From contig MKTU01000051.1 in NCBI GenBank assembly GCA_001898415.1, positions 11,400 to 75,399 on the forward strand: a stretch of DNA of 64,000 nucleotides, in the 5' to 3' direction. Below are positions 53,282 through 63,463 of the stretch, one piece after another; the stretch's first letter is position 1, and the number at the start of each line of letters is the position of its first letter. The translations under genes and the position numbers were made by a program. The notes beneath the pieces are model-generated. The model was not told the origin of the DNA and did not search any database. It saw only the letters and a program-made list of their open reading frames with translations. The DNA is from Rhodanobacter sp. 67-28 (GTDB lineage Bacteria > Pseudomonadota > Gammaproteobacteria > Xanthomonadales > Rhodanobacteraceae).

Positions 53282-54312
53282 CGGCAGCGCTTCCGCTGGT
53301 AGCAGTCGACGTTGCGGTTGTGCTCGGCCAGGGTGCTGGAGAACACGTGGCTGCCATCGCCGCGCGCCACGAAATACAACGCATCGCCGGCGGCGGGATG
53401 CAGCGCGGCCGCGATCGCCGGCCGGCCCGGCAGGGCGATCGGTGTGGGCGGGAGGCCGGGCCGGGTGTAGGTGTTGTAGGGCGTGTCGGCGGCGAGATCG
53501 CTCTTGCGGATGTTGCCGTCGTAACGCGCGCCCATGCCGTAGATCACGCTGGGGTCGGTCTGCAGCAGCATGTGATGCTCCAGGCGCCGGACGAACACTC
53601 CGGCGATCTTCGCACGCTCGTCGGCGCGGCCGGTTTCCTTCTCCACGATCGAGGCCAGGATCAGCGCCTGGTACGGATTGGCCAGCGGCAAGTCCGGCGC
53701 ACGCCCCGGCCAAAGCGCCGCCAGCGTACGCTCCATCGCCGCATGGGCGCGGCGCAGGATGTCCAGCTCGCCGTCGCCCTTCACGTAGGCGTAGGTCTCT
53801 GGCAGGAAGCGTCCTTCCGGCGCCTCGCCGCCGGCGCCGATGCGCTGCATGATCGTCGCGTCGTCGAGGCCGCTGGTGTCGTGCTGCAGCACGTCGGCCT
53901 GGGCCAGCGCGCGGCGCAGCTCGGCGAACGTCCAGCCGTCGACGATAGTGAAGTTGCGCTGCAGGACCTTGCCCGCCGCCATGTCCGACAGCAACTGGCG
54001 CGGCGTGATGCCGGGCGCGAGCGCATATTCCCCCGCGTGCAGCTTGCCGGCCACGTGCATCTGCTCGGCCAGCAATCGCCAGTACCACGGGCTGGCCGTG
54101 GTCAGACCCTGTCGCCGCAGCTCGGCGACGATGCCCCGGAAACTGGTGCCGCGGCTGACGTCGATGCTTTGCTGTTGCGGCGATACGTTCAACGCGGTCA
54201 CGCTGAAACGATGGTAGTCGTTCCAGCCCACCGCCAGCGCCGCAGCGAGCGCCAGCACCACCAGCAGCAACCCGTGCAGCCGCGCAGCCCCGCGCATCGC
54301 TCGAACACTCAT
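53278..54312 (-). CDS. mltG: Endolytic murein transglycosylase MltG
   Basis: MltG (344 residues) cuts nascent peptidoglycan strands and is thought to set glycan length. An N-terminal membrane helix (about 10-28) anchors it with the bulk in the periplasm. A LysM-like region is followed by the YceG domain, with the catalytic Glu in ASIVEKETGRADE. Its neighbours pabC and tmk match the E. coli pabC-mltG-tmk-holB order; it overlaps each by 4 bases. Confidence 0.95.
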   Translation of the reverse strand: MSVRAMRGAARLHGLLLVVLALAAALAVGWNDYHRFSVTALNVSPQQQSIDVSRGTSFRGIVAELRRQGLTTASPWYWRLLAEQMHVAGKLHAGEYALAPGITPRQLLSDMAAGKVLQRNFTIVDGWTFAELRRALAQADVLQHDTSGLDDATIMQRIGAGGEAPEGRFLPETYAYVKGDGELDILRRAHAAMERTLAALWPGRAPDLPLANPYQALILASIVEKETGRADERAKIAGVFVRRLEHHMLLQTDPSVIYGMGARYDGNIRKSDLAADTPYNTYTRPGLPPTPIALPGRPAIAAALHPAAGDALYFVARGDGSHVFSSTLAEHNRNVDCYQRKRCR

Positions 54313-55129
54313 CCGCCCTGCTCCATTGAAAATCCCAGATCGCGCCAATGCTGCTGCAACCGGCGCGCCACTGCGCCGGGTGCCCAGGTCCAACGCTCCA
54401 GCGACTGTACCGGCACGATGCCGCGCACGCTCGAACTCAGGAACAGCTCGCTGGCCCCGGCCAGGGCCTCCAACCCGATCTCGGCCACGCGCGCCGACAT
54501 CGCCTCCAGCACCTCGGCCCGCGCGACCCCGGCGATGCCGCAGCGGTCCACGGCCGGGGTCAGCAACTCGCCGTCGATCACCGCGAACAGGTTGGCCATG
54601 GTCGCCGAAATCACATGGCCGTGGCCATCGCACAGCACGCCTTCGGCGATCGCCGGATCGTTCCACTCGGCGCGCGCCAGCACCTGCTCCAACCGGTTCA
54701 GATGCTTGACGCCGGCCAGTCGCGGCTGCTCGGCCAGCCGCAGCCGGCACACCCGCATGCGCACGCCGTGGATGGCCGCCTCTCCCACCGGCGGCGGCGG
54801 GAACGCGGCCACCACGCGGGTGGGTCGCGGCGTTGCCGGCGGCGCATAACCGCGCTCGCCGATGCCGCGCGTCACGGTGATACGCACCACCGCATGCGCC
54901 ATGTCCGCCCGGACCTGCTGCGTTTCGTGCCAGAGCTGGTCCGGGTCGGGTGCGGGAATCAGCAGGCGCTCGCAACCGGCCGTCAGCCGCTGCATGTGCC
55001 GCGCCCACAGCGGCGCGCGCGTGCCGACCATGCGGATGCTCTCGAACAGGCCGTCGCCGTAACCGAAGCCGCGGTCGAGCACGCTGACCCGATCCGCGGC
55101 CACGCCGTCGACCAGCAGCCGCGCCGCCA

Positions 55130-55130
<1 letters not shown>
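54309..55130 (-). CDS. pabC: Aminodeoxychorismate lyase
   Basis: PabC (273 residues) is a fold-type IV PLP enzyme. It splits 4-amino-4-deoxychorismate into p-aminobenzoate and pyruvate for folate. The PLP lysine is in GVKHLNRLEQVLA; DRGFGYGDGLFES opens the protein and the C-terminal SSSVRGIVPV is typical. The ATG overlaps the pabB stop by one base (TGATG), consistent with consecutive steps of one pathway. Confidence 0.94.
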
Positions 55131-56476
<1,346 letters not shown>

Positions 56477-56487
56477 GCCCGCGTCGG

Positions 56488-57726
56488 TCAAACGCGACGG
56501 AACGCCAGCGTGCCGTTGGTGCCGCCGAAGCCGAACGAGTTGGACAGCACCACGTCGAGCTTCGCCTCGCGCGCGACGTTGGGCACGAAGTCGAGGTCGC
56601 AGCCTTCGCCCGGCTCGTCCAGGTTGATCGTGGGCGGCAGCACCTGGTCGCGCAGCGCCAGCACGCTGAAGATCGCCTCGACGCCACCGGCCGCGCCCAG
56701 CAGATGGCCGGTGGTGGATTTGGTGGAGCTCATCGCCAGCTTGTACGCGTGATCGCCGAACACCTTCTTCGCCGCCATCACCTCGCCGAGGTCGCCCAGC
56801 GGCGTGGAGGTGCCGTGGGCGTTGACGTACTGCACGTCGGATGGATTGAGGCCGGCGTCGTTCAGCGCGGTCTGGATGCAGCGCGCCGCGCCTTCGCCGC
56901 CTTCGCTGGGCGCGGTCATGTGGAATGCGTCGCCGCTCATGCCGAAGCCGACCAGCTCGGCGTAGATGCGCGCGCCGCGCGCCTTGGCATGCTCGTACTC
57001 CTCCAGCATCACCACGCCGGCGCCGTCGGACAGCACGAAGCCGTCGCGATCCTTGTCCCACGGGCGGCTCGCCTTGGTCGGCTCGTCGTTGCGGGTGGAC
57101 ATCGCCTTGGCCGAGCAGAAGCCGGCCATCGCGGTGCCGGTGGTGGCGAACTCGGCGCCGCCGGCGATCATCGCGTCGGCATCGCCGTACTGGATCATGC
57201 GTGCGGCTAGGCCGATGTTGTGCGCGCCGGTGGTACACGCGGTGACGCAGGCGATGTTGGGCCCCTTCAGGCCGAACATGATGGACAGCTGGCCCGAGAC
57301 CATGTTGATGATCGAGCTGGGCACGTAGAACGGCGACACGCGGCGCGGGCCCTTCGCGGCCAGTTCCAGCGTGGTCGATTCGATCGTGTACAGGCCGCCG
57401 ATACCGGCGCCCACTGCCACGCCGACGCGCGGCGCATTGGCATCGGTGATCTCCAGGCCCGAATCGCGCAGCGCCTGGGTGCCCGCCGCCACGCCGTAGT
57501 GGATGAACGGGTCCATCTTCTTGACGTCCTTGAGCGGCATCCATTCGGCGGGGTCGAAACCGCTGACCTGGCCGGCGATGCGCGTCGAGTAGGCCGAGGT
57601 GTCGAAGTGGACGACCGGCCCGATGCCGCTCTCGCCCTTGACCACCCGATCCCACGCGCTGGCGATGTCGTTGCCGACGGGCGAGATGATGCCCATGCCG
57701 GTCACTACTACTCGACGCTTGCTCAT
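56488..57726 (-). CDS. fabF: 3-oxoacyl-ACP synthase II (KAS II)
   Basis: FabF (412 residues) elongates acyl-ACP with malonyl-ACP, including the palmitoleate to vaccenate step used for cold adaptation. The Cys-His-His triad is visible in [21 protein letters not shown] and [12 protein letters not shown]. The ATG at 57726 has AAGGAA 6 bases upstream. It is separated from acpP by 231 bases that include a terminator and no gene I can support. Confidence 0.97.
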   Translation of the reverse strand: MSKRRVVVTGMGIISPVGNDIASAWDRVVKGESGIGPVVHFDTSAYSTRIAGQVSGFDPAEWMPLKDVKKMDPFIHYGVAAGTQALRDSGLEITDANAPRVGVAVGAGIGGLYTIESTTLELAAKGPRRVSPFYVPSSIINMVSGQLSIMFGLKGPNIACVTACTTGAHNIGLAARMIQYGDADAMIAGGAEFATTGTAMAGFCSAKAMSTRNDEPTKASRPWDKDRDGFVLSDGAGVVMLEEYEHAKARGARIYAELVGFGMSGDAFHMTAPSEGGEGAARCIQTALNDAGLNPSDVQYVNAHGTSTPLGDLGEVMAAKKVFGDHAYKLAMSSTKSTTGHLLGAAGGVEAIFSVLALRDQVLPPTINLDEPGEGCDLDFVPNVAREAKLDVVLSNSFGFGGTNGTLAFRRV

Positions 57727-57855
57727 GCTTGTTCCTTCGTTATTCCCGGGAAGCTGCCACGACCGATGGCCGGCGCGGCGCGCTCCGGGTGCGTCGTCCG
57801 TGGCGCCCGACGATGCGCGATGCACCATACGGGTTCGGACGTTGCGAAATTCAGA

Positions 57856-57882
57856 AACGAAAACTGCGCCATTCAGGCGCAG
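57856..57882 (-). terminator. Terminator after acpP
   Basis: In leftward sense CTGCGCC - TGAAT - GGCGCAG is followed by TTTTCGTTTC. It lies 75 bases after the acpP stop, so acpP can form a short abundant transcript of its own. Confidence 0.8.
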
Positions 57883-57957
57883 CATTCGATATCGCTGCCC
57901 ATCCTTGCCGGCTCGCACGGGGCGTGCCAGGCGGGATGGACATGCCTCCGGAACCGA

Positions 57958-58197
57958 TCAGTCCTTGGAGTGGGCCTTGATGTAGTCGACGGCCTGCTGC
58001 ACGGTGGTGATCTTCTCGGCATCCTCGTCCGGGATCTCGGTCTCGAACTCTTCCTCGAGCGCCATCACCAGCTCCACCGTGTCCAGCGAGTCCGCGCCCA
58101 GATCATCCACGAACGAAGCGTTCGCCGTGACTTCATCTTCCTTCACGCCCAACTGCTCGACGACGATTTTCTTGACGCGTTCTTCGATGGTGCTCAT
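57958..58197 (-). CDS. acpP: Acyl carrier protein
   Basis: AcpP (79 residues, acidic, four-helix) carries growing fatty acids on a phosphopantetheine arm attached to the Ser in [12 protein letters not shown]. It lies between fabG and fabF as in E. coli. It has a terminator behind it and a -10-like TACAAT (58268-58273) in front, fitting its need for high expression. Confidence 0.98.
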   Translation of the reverse strand: MSTIEERVKKIVVEQLGVKEDEVTANASFVDDLGADSLDTVELVMALEEEFETEIPDEDAEKITTVQQAVDYIKAHSKD

Positions 58198-58267
58198 GTT
58201 GCCCATACCTCTCAAGGGGTGATTGTTTGTCGGTACCGGTCCGACTGCATGGCTCAAGACCGGCGGC

Positions 58268-58273
58268 ATTGTA
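58268..58273 (-). promoter_or_regulatory. Candidate acpP -10 box
   Basis: TACAAT in leftward sense, about 70 bases before the acpP ATG. A hairpin (58345-58359, GGGCGA / TCGCCC with a short T-run) separates it from fabG. The -35 region is poor. Confidence 0.4.
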
Positions 58274-58396
58274 GTGGCTAAGCGCCAGCGCTGCCACGAT
58301 TCGCCGGCGATGGCTGGACCTGCCTGCCGCTGACCGACGCGAAAGGGCGATTGTCGCCCAAAACGAGGCCGCTGGCGACAGCTGCGTGCGCATGCC

Positions 58397-59140
58397 TCAC
58401 GGCATGTACATCCCGCCGTTGACGTGCAAGGTCTCGCCGGTGATGTAGGACGCCGCAGGCGAAGCCAGGAATCCCACGGCCTTGGCGATGTCGCCGGCAT
58501 CGCCCAGACGGCCGAGCGCGATCTGGCCGAGCAACCCGTGGCGGGTCTCTTCCGGCAGTGCGCGGGTCATGTCGGTGTCGATGAAGCCGGGCGCCACCAC
58601 GTTGACCGTGATGCCGCGCGTGCCGATCTCGCGCGCCAGCGATTTGGAGAACGCGATGATGCCGGCCTTCGCCGCCGCGTAGTTCGCCTGGCCGGGGTTG
58701 CCGGTGAGCCCGATCACCGAGGCGATCGAAATGATGCGGCCCTTCTTCGCCTTCATCATGCCGCGCATCACCGCCTTCGACGTGCGGTACACGGAGGTGA
58801 GGTTGGTGTCGATGATCGCCTGCCAGTCCTCCTCCTTCATCCGCATCAGCAACTGGTCGCGGGTGATGCCGGCGTTGTTGACCAGGATCGAGACCGGGCC
58901 GAATTCCTTCGCGATGGCGTCGACCAGCGCCTCGACGGCGGCGCCGTCGGTGACGTCCAGCACGCGGCCGTGACCGCCGTGCGCAGCCATCCGCTCACCG
59001 ATCGCGGCGGCGCCGCCTTCGCTGGTGGCGGTGCCGATCACGATGGCGCCCATGGCCGCCAGCTCGTCCGCGATCGCCGCGCCGATGCCGCGGCTGGCGC
59101 CGGTGACCAGCGCGATTTCACCTTGCAGTGGGTTGCTCAT
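58397..59140 (-). CDS. fabG: 3-oxoacyl-ACP reductase
   Basis: FabG (247 residues) reduces 3-ketoacyl-ACP with NADPH. It is a short-chain dehydrogenase: [12 protein letters not shown] binds the cofactor, and the Ser-Tyr-Lys triad lies in [22 protein letters not shown]. The conserved C-terminal GGMYMP is present. AAGGA precedes the ATG at 59140 at about 10 bases. It lies 38 bases after fabD. Confidence 0.97.
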   Translation of the reverse strand: MSNPLQGEIALVTGASRGIGAAIADELAAMGAIVIGTATSEGGAAAIGERMAAHGGHGRVLDVTDGAAVEALVDAIAKEFGPVSILVNNAGITRDQLLMRMKEEDWQAIIDTNLTSVYRTSKAVMRGMMKAKKGRIISIASVIGLTGNPGQANYAAAKAGIIAFSKSLAREIGTRGITVNVVAPGFIDTDMTRALPEETRHGLLGQIALGRLGDAGDIAKAVGFLASPAASYITGETLHVNGGMYMP

Positions 59141-59178
59141 TGTCGGGTGTTCCTTCGGGGAATCGGAAAACTGAAAAC

Positions 59179-60126
59179 TCACGCCCACTCGGCGCGGGCG
59201 GCATCGAGCTGGGCCGGATCGCCAAGCGGGCGCGCCTCGATGCTCTTGTCGATGCGCTTGATCAGTCCGGCCAGCACCTTGCCCGGCCCGCATTCGGCGA
59301 TGCGCGTGGCACCGCCCGCGGCCAGTGCCTGCACGCACTCGGTCCAGCGCACCGGCAGGTACAACTGGCGCTGCAAGGCGCCGCGGATCTCCTCGACCGT
59401 GCCGTAGCTGCGCGCCTCGGCGTTCTGGATCACCGGCACGCGCGGAAGCTGCCAGTCGATCGTGGCCATCCGCTCGCCCAACCGATCGGCCGCCTCGCGC
59501 ATCAGTGCGCAGTGCGACGGCACCGACACGGCCAGCTTGATCGCCTTCTTCACGCCCAGCTCGGCGAGCCGGACCAGCGCACGATCGACCGCCTCGGTGT
59601 TGCCGGCGATCACCAGTTGTCCCGGTGAATTGAAATTGGCCGGTGACACGACCTGCCCTTGCGCCACCTCTTCGCAGACAGCCGCGATCTGCGCATCATC
59701 GCCACCGAGGATGGCCGCCATCGCGCCCACGCCGGCCGGCACTGCAGCCTGCATCAGGCGCCCGCGCTCGGCCACCAGGGCGGCCGCGTCGTGCAAGGAC
59801 AGCGAACCGGCGCAGACCAGCGCGCTGTACTCGCCCAGGCTGTGGCCCGCCAGTTGTGCCGGATCCACGCCACCCAGCTTCTGCCACACGCGCCACACCG
59901 CCACGCTGGCAGCCAGCAGCGCCGGCTGGGTGTGCTCGGTGCGGTTGAGCTGTTCCTCCGGCCCCTGCATGGCGAGGCTCCACAGATCGACGCCGGCGCC
60001 CTGCGAAGCTTCCCCGAACGCCGACTGCACCTCGGCGTGCGCAGCAGCCAGCTCGGTCAGCATGCCGACCGATTGCGAGCCCTGACCGGGGAAAACGAAA
60101 GCCAGCGAAGCGGAAGTGGAACTCAT
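59179..60126 (-). CDS. fabD: Malonyl-CoA:ACP transacylase
   Basis: FabD (315 residues) moves malonyl from CoA to ACP. The active-site Ser is in GHSLGEYSAL, the His in VPSHCALM, and FVFPGQGSQ opens the protein. The ATG at 60126 (MSSTSASLAF) fits the family length; the longer upstream frame starts within the fabH-fabD gap. There is a terminator-like hairpin 93 bases upstream. Confidence 0.96.
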   Translation of the reverse strand: MSSTSASLAFVFPGQGSQSVGMLTELAAAHAEVQSAFGEASQGAGVDLWSLAMQGPEEQLNRTEHTQPALLAASVAVWRVWQKLGGVDPAQLAGHSLGEYSALVCAGSLSLHDAAALVAERGRLMQAAVPAGVGAMAAILGGDDAQIAAVCEEVAQGQVVSPANFNSPGQLVIAGNTEAVDRALVRLAELGVKKAIKLAVSVPSHCALMREAADRLGERMATIDWQLPRVPVIQNAEARSYGTVEEIRGALQRQLYLPVRWTECVQALAAGGATRIAECGPGKVLAGLIKRIDKSIEARPLGDPAQLDAARAEWA

Positions 60127-60218
60127 GGAGGCGCAAATCCCGTCGACGAAAACCGCCATGGTGCCAGCATCGACGGCCATACGCAGCTGTATTCCGCATT
60201 TTCCGGGACACAAAACAC

Positions 60219-60242
60219 GATGCCGCCCGGCTGGGCGGCATC
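60219..60242 (-). terminator. Terminator-like hairpin between fabH and fabD
   Basis: In leftward sense GATGCCGCCC / GGGCGGCATC, a 10-bp perfect stem with a 4-base loop, followed by GTGTTTTGTG. It may reduce read-through from fabH into fabD. Confidence 0.7.
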
Positions 60243-60270
60243 ACGAAGAACTCGCCGGAACCGCGGTGGC

Positions 60271-61245
60271 TCAGTAACGCAGCAACGCCGAGGCCCAGGT
60301 GAAACCGCCGCCGAACGCTTCCAGCAACAGGTTCTGTCCACGCTGCACCTTGCCCGAACGCACCGCGTAATCGAGCGCGAGCGGCACCGAACCCGAGGAC
60401 GTGTTCGCATGCTTGTCGACCGTCACGATGACCCGCTCCATCGACATGTTCAGCCGCTTGGCGGTCGCCTCGATGATGCGCAGGTTGGCCTGGTGCGGGA
60501 TCAGCCAGTCGATGTCCGACTCCTGCATGCCGGCCGCCTCCAGCGTCTCGCCGACCAGGGCGTCCAGCGTCTTCACCGCGACCTTGAACACCTCGCGCCC
60601 GGACATGCGGATGCGCACGCCGTGATTGGGCTCGTCGCTGAAACCGGCCGACACGCCCACCGGGTTGTACAGCAGGTGCTTGTAGCCGCCGTCGGCGTGC
60701 AGGCAGGTGGCGTAGACGCCCGGTTCGCTGGACGCCTCCAGCACCACCGCGCCGGCGCCGTCGCCGAACAGCACGCAGGTTTCGCGCTCCGTCCAGTCGA
60801 CCATCCGGGTGAGCGTCTCGGCGCCCACCACCAGCACCTTCTTCGACTGCCCGCTGCGGATGAACTTGTCGGCAACGCCCAACGCGTAGACGAAGCCCGA
60901 GCACGCCGCATTCACGTCGAACGCCGCGCATCCGTTGGCACCCAGGCGATGCTGCAGCAGGCAGGCGGTGGAAGGAAAGATGAGGTCCGGCGTGGTCGTG
61001 CCGAGCACGATCAGGTCGAGTTCGGACGCCTTGACGCCCGCCGCCTCCAGCGCGTTCTGCGCGGCCCGGAAGGACAAGTCGCCCGTGGTTTCGCCGTCGG
61101 CGGCGATGTGCCGCTGGCGGATGCCGGTGCGGGTGCGGATCCACTCGTCGCTGGTGTCGACGATCTTTTCCAGATCGGCATTGGTGACGATACGCTCGGG
61201 CAAGGCGCTGCCGGTGGCGACGAGGCGGGAATAAATCTGGGTCAT
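60271..61245 (-). CDS. fabH: 3-oxoacyl-ACP synthase III (KAS III)
   Basis: FabH (324 residues) starts type II fatty acid synthesis by condensing acetyl-CoA with malonyl-ACP. The Cys-His-Asn triad is in NAACSGFVYAL, IPHQANLRI and HANTSSGSVPL. It follows rpmF after 148 bases with two strong hairpins in between; plsX, which usually occupies this slot, is absent. Confidence 0.97.
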   Translation of the reverse strand: MTQIYSRLVATGSALPERIVTNADLEKIVDTSDEWIRTRTGIRQRHIAADGETTGDLSFRAAQNALEAAGVKASELDLIVLGTTTPDLIFPSTACLLQHRLGANGCAAFDVNAACSGFVYALGVADKFIRSGQSKKVLVVGAETLTRMVDWTERETCVLFGDGAGAVVLEASSEPGVYATCLHADGGYKHLLYNPVGVSAGFSDEPNHGVRIRMSGREVFKVAVKTLDALVGETLEAAGMQESDIDWLIPHQANLRIIEATAKRLNMSMERVIVTVDKHANTSSGSVPLALDYAVRSGKVQRGQNLLLEAFGGGFTWASALLRY

Positions 61246-61321
61246 TCAACTTTCCATCGGCAGGGACTGCGGGATCGGCCGCTGGGCCGACGCCGTACGT
61301 TACGTGCCCGGGTGGCGGAAC

Positions 61322-61347
61322 GCAAAAACGGCGCGTCGCCGCGCCGT
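61322..61347 (-). terminator. Intrinsic terminator after rpmF
   Basis: In leftward sense ACGGCGCG - GCGA - CGCGCCGT followed by TTTTTGCG. A second, 18-base perfect palindrome (61366-61383, GGGACCCCG and its complement) lies just before it. Together they should end most yceD-rpmF transcripts before fabH. Confidence 0.88.
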
Positions 61348-61393
61348 CCCGGTTGATCGCCCGGCGGGACCCCGCGGGGTCCCGGCAACCCGG

Positions 61394-61588
61394 TCAATCC
61401 TCGACCGACACCGCGGCCTTGGCCTGGATCACCTTCTTGCCACGGTAGTAGCCGTCCTTGGTGACGTGGTGGCGCAGATGCACCTCGCCGCTGGTCGGAT
61501 CGGTGGAAAGCTGCACGGTGCTCAGCTTGTCGTGGGCACGACGCATGCCGCGGGTGGACGGGGTACGGCGGCTCTTGGCAACAGCCAT
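61394..61588 (-). CDS. rpmF: 50S ribosomal protein L32
   Basis: L32 (64 residues) begins [20 protein letters not shown], the conserved N-terminus. The C-terminal zinc-binding cysteines of some L32 forms are missing ([16 protein letters not shown]), which marks the zinc-free type found in E. coli and most gammaproteobacteria. It follows yceD, as widely conserved. Confidence 0.97.
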   Translation of the reverse strand: MAVAKSRRTPSTRGMRRAHDKLSTVQLSTDPTSGEVHLRHHVTKDGYYRGKKVIQAKAAVSVED

Positions 61589-61671
61589 GGTAGTTCTCCA
61601 ACTGAAACGTGGTGAAATGAAACGGGATGATCGTTGATCGAACGGCCCGGATCAGGCGAGCCGGGACGACG

Positions 61672-62190
61672 TTATTTCTTCAGCTCGCGCAATACCGCGA
61701 ACGGATTCTCCGAGCGTTCCGATTCGGCATGATCCTGCGCCGGGTCGGGGCTTGTCACTTCGTCGGGCAACCGGCTGTCCGGATTGACCGGGACCAGCGG
61801 CAGCGCCAACAGCAATTCGTCCTCTATCACATCCGCCGGTCGCAGGCGGCCATCCTCGGCCACCAGCAGCGGCTCGCAATCGGGCGGCAACCCCGCCTCG
61901 TCGCGCTCCTGGCTGATCAGCCCCAGTCGCGTCTGCACCGCAACCGGCAGCACGAACGGTTCCAGCGAACGCTGACAGATCAACGTCAGCGGCGCGCTGG
62001 CGCGGACATCCACGTAGCTGGTGCCGAGGTCGTCGCGCCCGAAATCAAGCGCGAAACTCACCTCGCCATCGGTGCCGGCCAGTGCCTCGCCGAGGCGCCG
62101 CAAGCTCGCGATGGGCAGCGTTCCCTCGAACGAACGCCGCGCCGAGACCATGCGCCAAGCGTCCACGGACTCTGGCAGTGTCACGGACAT
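61672..62190 (-). CDS. yceD: YceD family protein (DUF177)
   Basis: This 172-residue acidic protein belongs to the family found before rpmF in many bacteria and linked to 23S rRNA accumulation. The central TLICQRSLEPF, where many members have CxxC-type cysteines, has a single Cys. EDELLLALPLVPV and the C-terminal NPFAVLRELKK are typical. The ATG at 62190 aligns with E. coli YceD. A strong promoter ends only 9 bases upstream, so the mRNA is probably leaderless. Confidence 0.92.
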   Translation of the reverse strand: MSVTLPESVDAWRMVSARRSFEGTLPIASLRRLGEALAGTDGEVSFALDFGRDDLGTSYVDVRASAPLTLICQRSLEPFVLPVAVQTRLGLISQERDEAGLPPDCEPLLVAEDGRLRPADVIEDELLLALPLVPVNPDSRLPDEVTSPDPAQDHAESERSENPFAVLRELKK

Positions 62191-62199
62191 AATCGCGGA

Positions 62200-62228
62200 A
62201 TGGTAGGTTTGCCGGGCCACCAAGTCAA
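62200..62228 (-). promoter_or_regulatory. yceD-rpmF promoter
   Basis: Reading leftward, -35 TTGACT (62223-62228) and -10 TACCAT (62200-62205) are separated by exactly 17 bases. The expected start is 2-3 bases before the yceD ATG. Confidence 0.75.
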
Positions 62229-62251
62229 CCCGCGGCCGCACCGGAGCGCCG

Positions 62252-62788
62252 ATGCCAACGGCTGTGACGCGCATTTTGCCTGATCCCTCCCTGATGCGGC
62301 AGACTGGGCCACTCCCGCACGACGAAGCGCCCTTGAACCCGTACCTCACGCTCGGCGTGGCGGCCTGCCTCGCCATCCTGATCTTGCTGGCCGGCACGGC
62401 CGTGCTGCTGCGCAAGCGCCAGAACCGGCGCGCCGGCAGCATCCGCGACCTGCTGGACCTGGCCGACCGGCTGGAGCTCGACCTGAAAACCTGCCGCTCC
62501 GGCCTGCAGCAGGCGCATGCGGTGATGTCGCTGAACCCGGATCTTCCCGCCGCCAGTGAAAAGGACGCACGCCACGCCGTCGACGCCGGCTTGCGAGCGC
62601 TGTTGCAGCAACGCCTGTGGATCCGCGACCGTTCCCCCGCCGCGACCCAGCACGAACTGGACGAAACCGCCGGCTCGATGCGCGAGGCGCGCGACCGGCT
62701 GCAGCCGCTGCTGAAGGCGCTGGCCCAGGCGCAGACCGAGCTGAACAGCGCGATGCGCGAGCAGATCCGCCGCGACTCTGACCACTGA
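62252..62788 (+). CDS. Uncharacterised single-pass membrane protein with coiled-coil region
   Basis: I do not recognise this 178-residue protein. After about 28 polar residues there is one hydrophobic helix (about 29-51, NPYLTLGVAACLAILILLAG in its first part). An Arg/Lys-rich stop (RKRQNRR) and a long charged, probably coiled-coil cytoplasmic part follow (heptads such as LRALLQQRLW and LDETAGSMREARDRLQPL). GGAG lies 5 bases before the ATG at 62252; a shorter form from 62294 is possible. Its stop overlaps the maf start by one base (TGATG), so the two are co-translated. Confidence 0.72.
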   Translation: MPTAVTRILPDPSLMRQTGPLPHDEAPLNPYLTLGVAACLAILILLAGTAVLLRKRQNRRAGSIRDLLDLADRLELDLKTCRSGLQQAHAVMSLNPDLPAASEKDARHAVDAGLRALLQQRLWIRDRSPAATQHELDETAGSMREARDRLQPLLKALAQAQTELNSAMREQIRRDSDH

Positions 62789-63384
62789 TGGACAAACCGC
62801 ACATGCCACGCCGCATCGTGCTGGCCTCGACCTCCCGCTATCGCGCCGACCTGTTGCGCCGTCTGCTGGCGGATTTCGAACAGGCCGCGCCCGACACCGA
62901 TGAAACGCCGCAGGCCGGGGAAGCTCCCGCGACACGCGCCCTGCGCCTGGCGATCGCCAAGGCAACCGCCGTAGCCGCGGGTTTCGACGACGCGCTCGTG
63001 ATCGGTTCCGACCAGGTAGCCGCGCTTGACGGCGAAATCCTGCGCAAGCCCGGCAGCGTGGAGGTGGCCCGCGAGCAACTCGGCGCCAGCTCCGGCCGCA
63101 TCGTGCATTTCCACACCGCGTTGTGCCTGCTCGAAACCCGTCACGGCCGCTCGCAAACCCACGTGGATGACACCCGGGTCCGCTTTCGCGAGCTGGGGAG
63201 CGCGGAAATCGAGCGCTACGTCACACGCGAGCTGCCGCTGGATTGCGCCGGCAGCTTCAAGTGCGAAGGATTGGGCATCAGCCTGTTCGAGGAAATCGAC
63301 AACCGCGATCCCAGCGCCCTGATCGGGCTGCCGCTGATCGCGCTCGCGCGCATGCTGCGCCAGGCCGGCGTCGCCGTGCCCTGA
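62788..63384 (+). CDS. maf: Maf family nucleotide pyrophosphatase (YceF type)
   Basis: This 198-residue protein hydrolyses non-canonical nucleoside triphosphates, cleaning the nucleotide pool. Maf motifs are [16 protein letters not shown] at the start, [18 protein letters not shown], and [16 protein letters not shown]. The sequence and its place beside yceD-rpmF fit the YceF subgroup, which prefers 7-methyl-GTP in E. coli, rather than the YhdE dTTP/UTP subgroup. Substrate is inferred from subgroup. Confidence 0.9.
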   Translation: MDKPHMPRRIVLASTSRYRADLLRRLLADFEQAAPDTDETPQAGEAPATRALRLAIAKATAVAAGFDDALVIGSDQVAALDGEILRKPGSVEVAREQLGASSGRIVHFHTALCLLETRHGRSQTHVDDTRVRFRELGSAEIERYVTRELPLDCAGSFKCEGLGISLFEEIDNRDPSALIGLPLIALARMLRQAGVAVP

Positions 63385-63463
63385 GGCGGCGAAGGTCGTA
63401 CCGCTACACTGCCAGACACACGGCGCGGACCGCGCCCGCCCTGCTCCAGACCGTCGAGAAACC

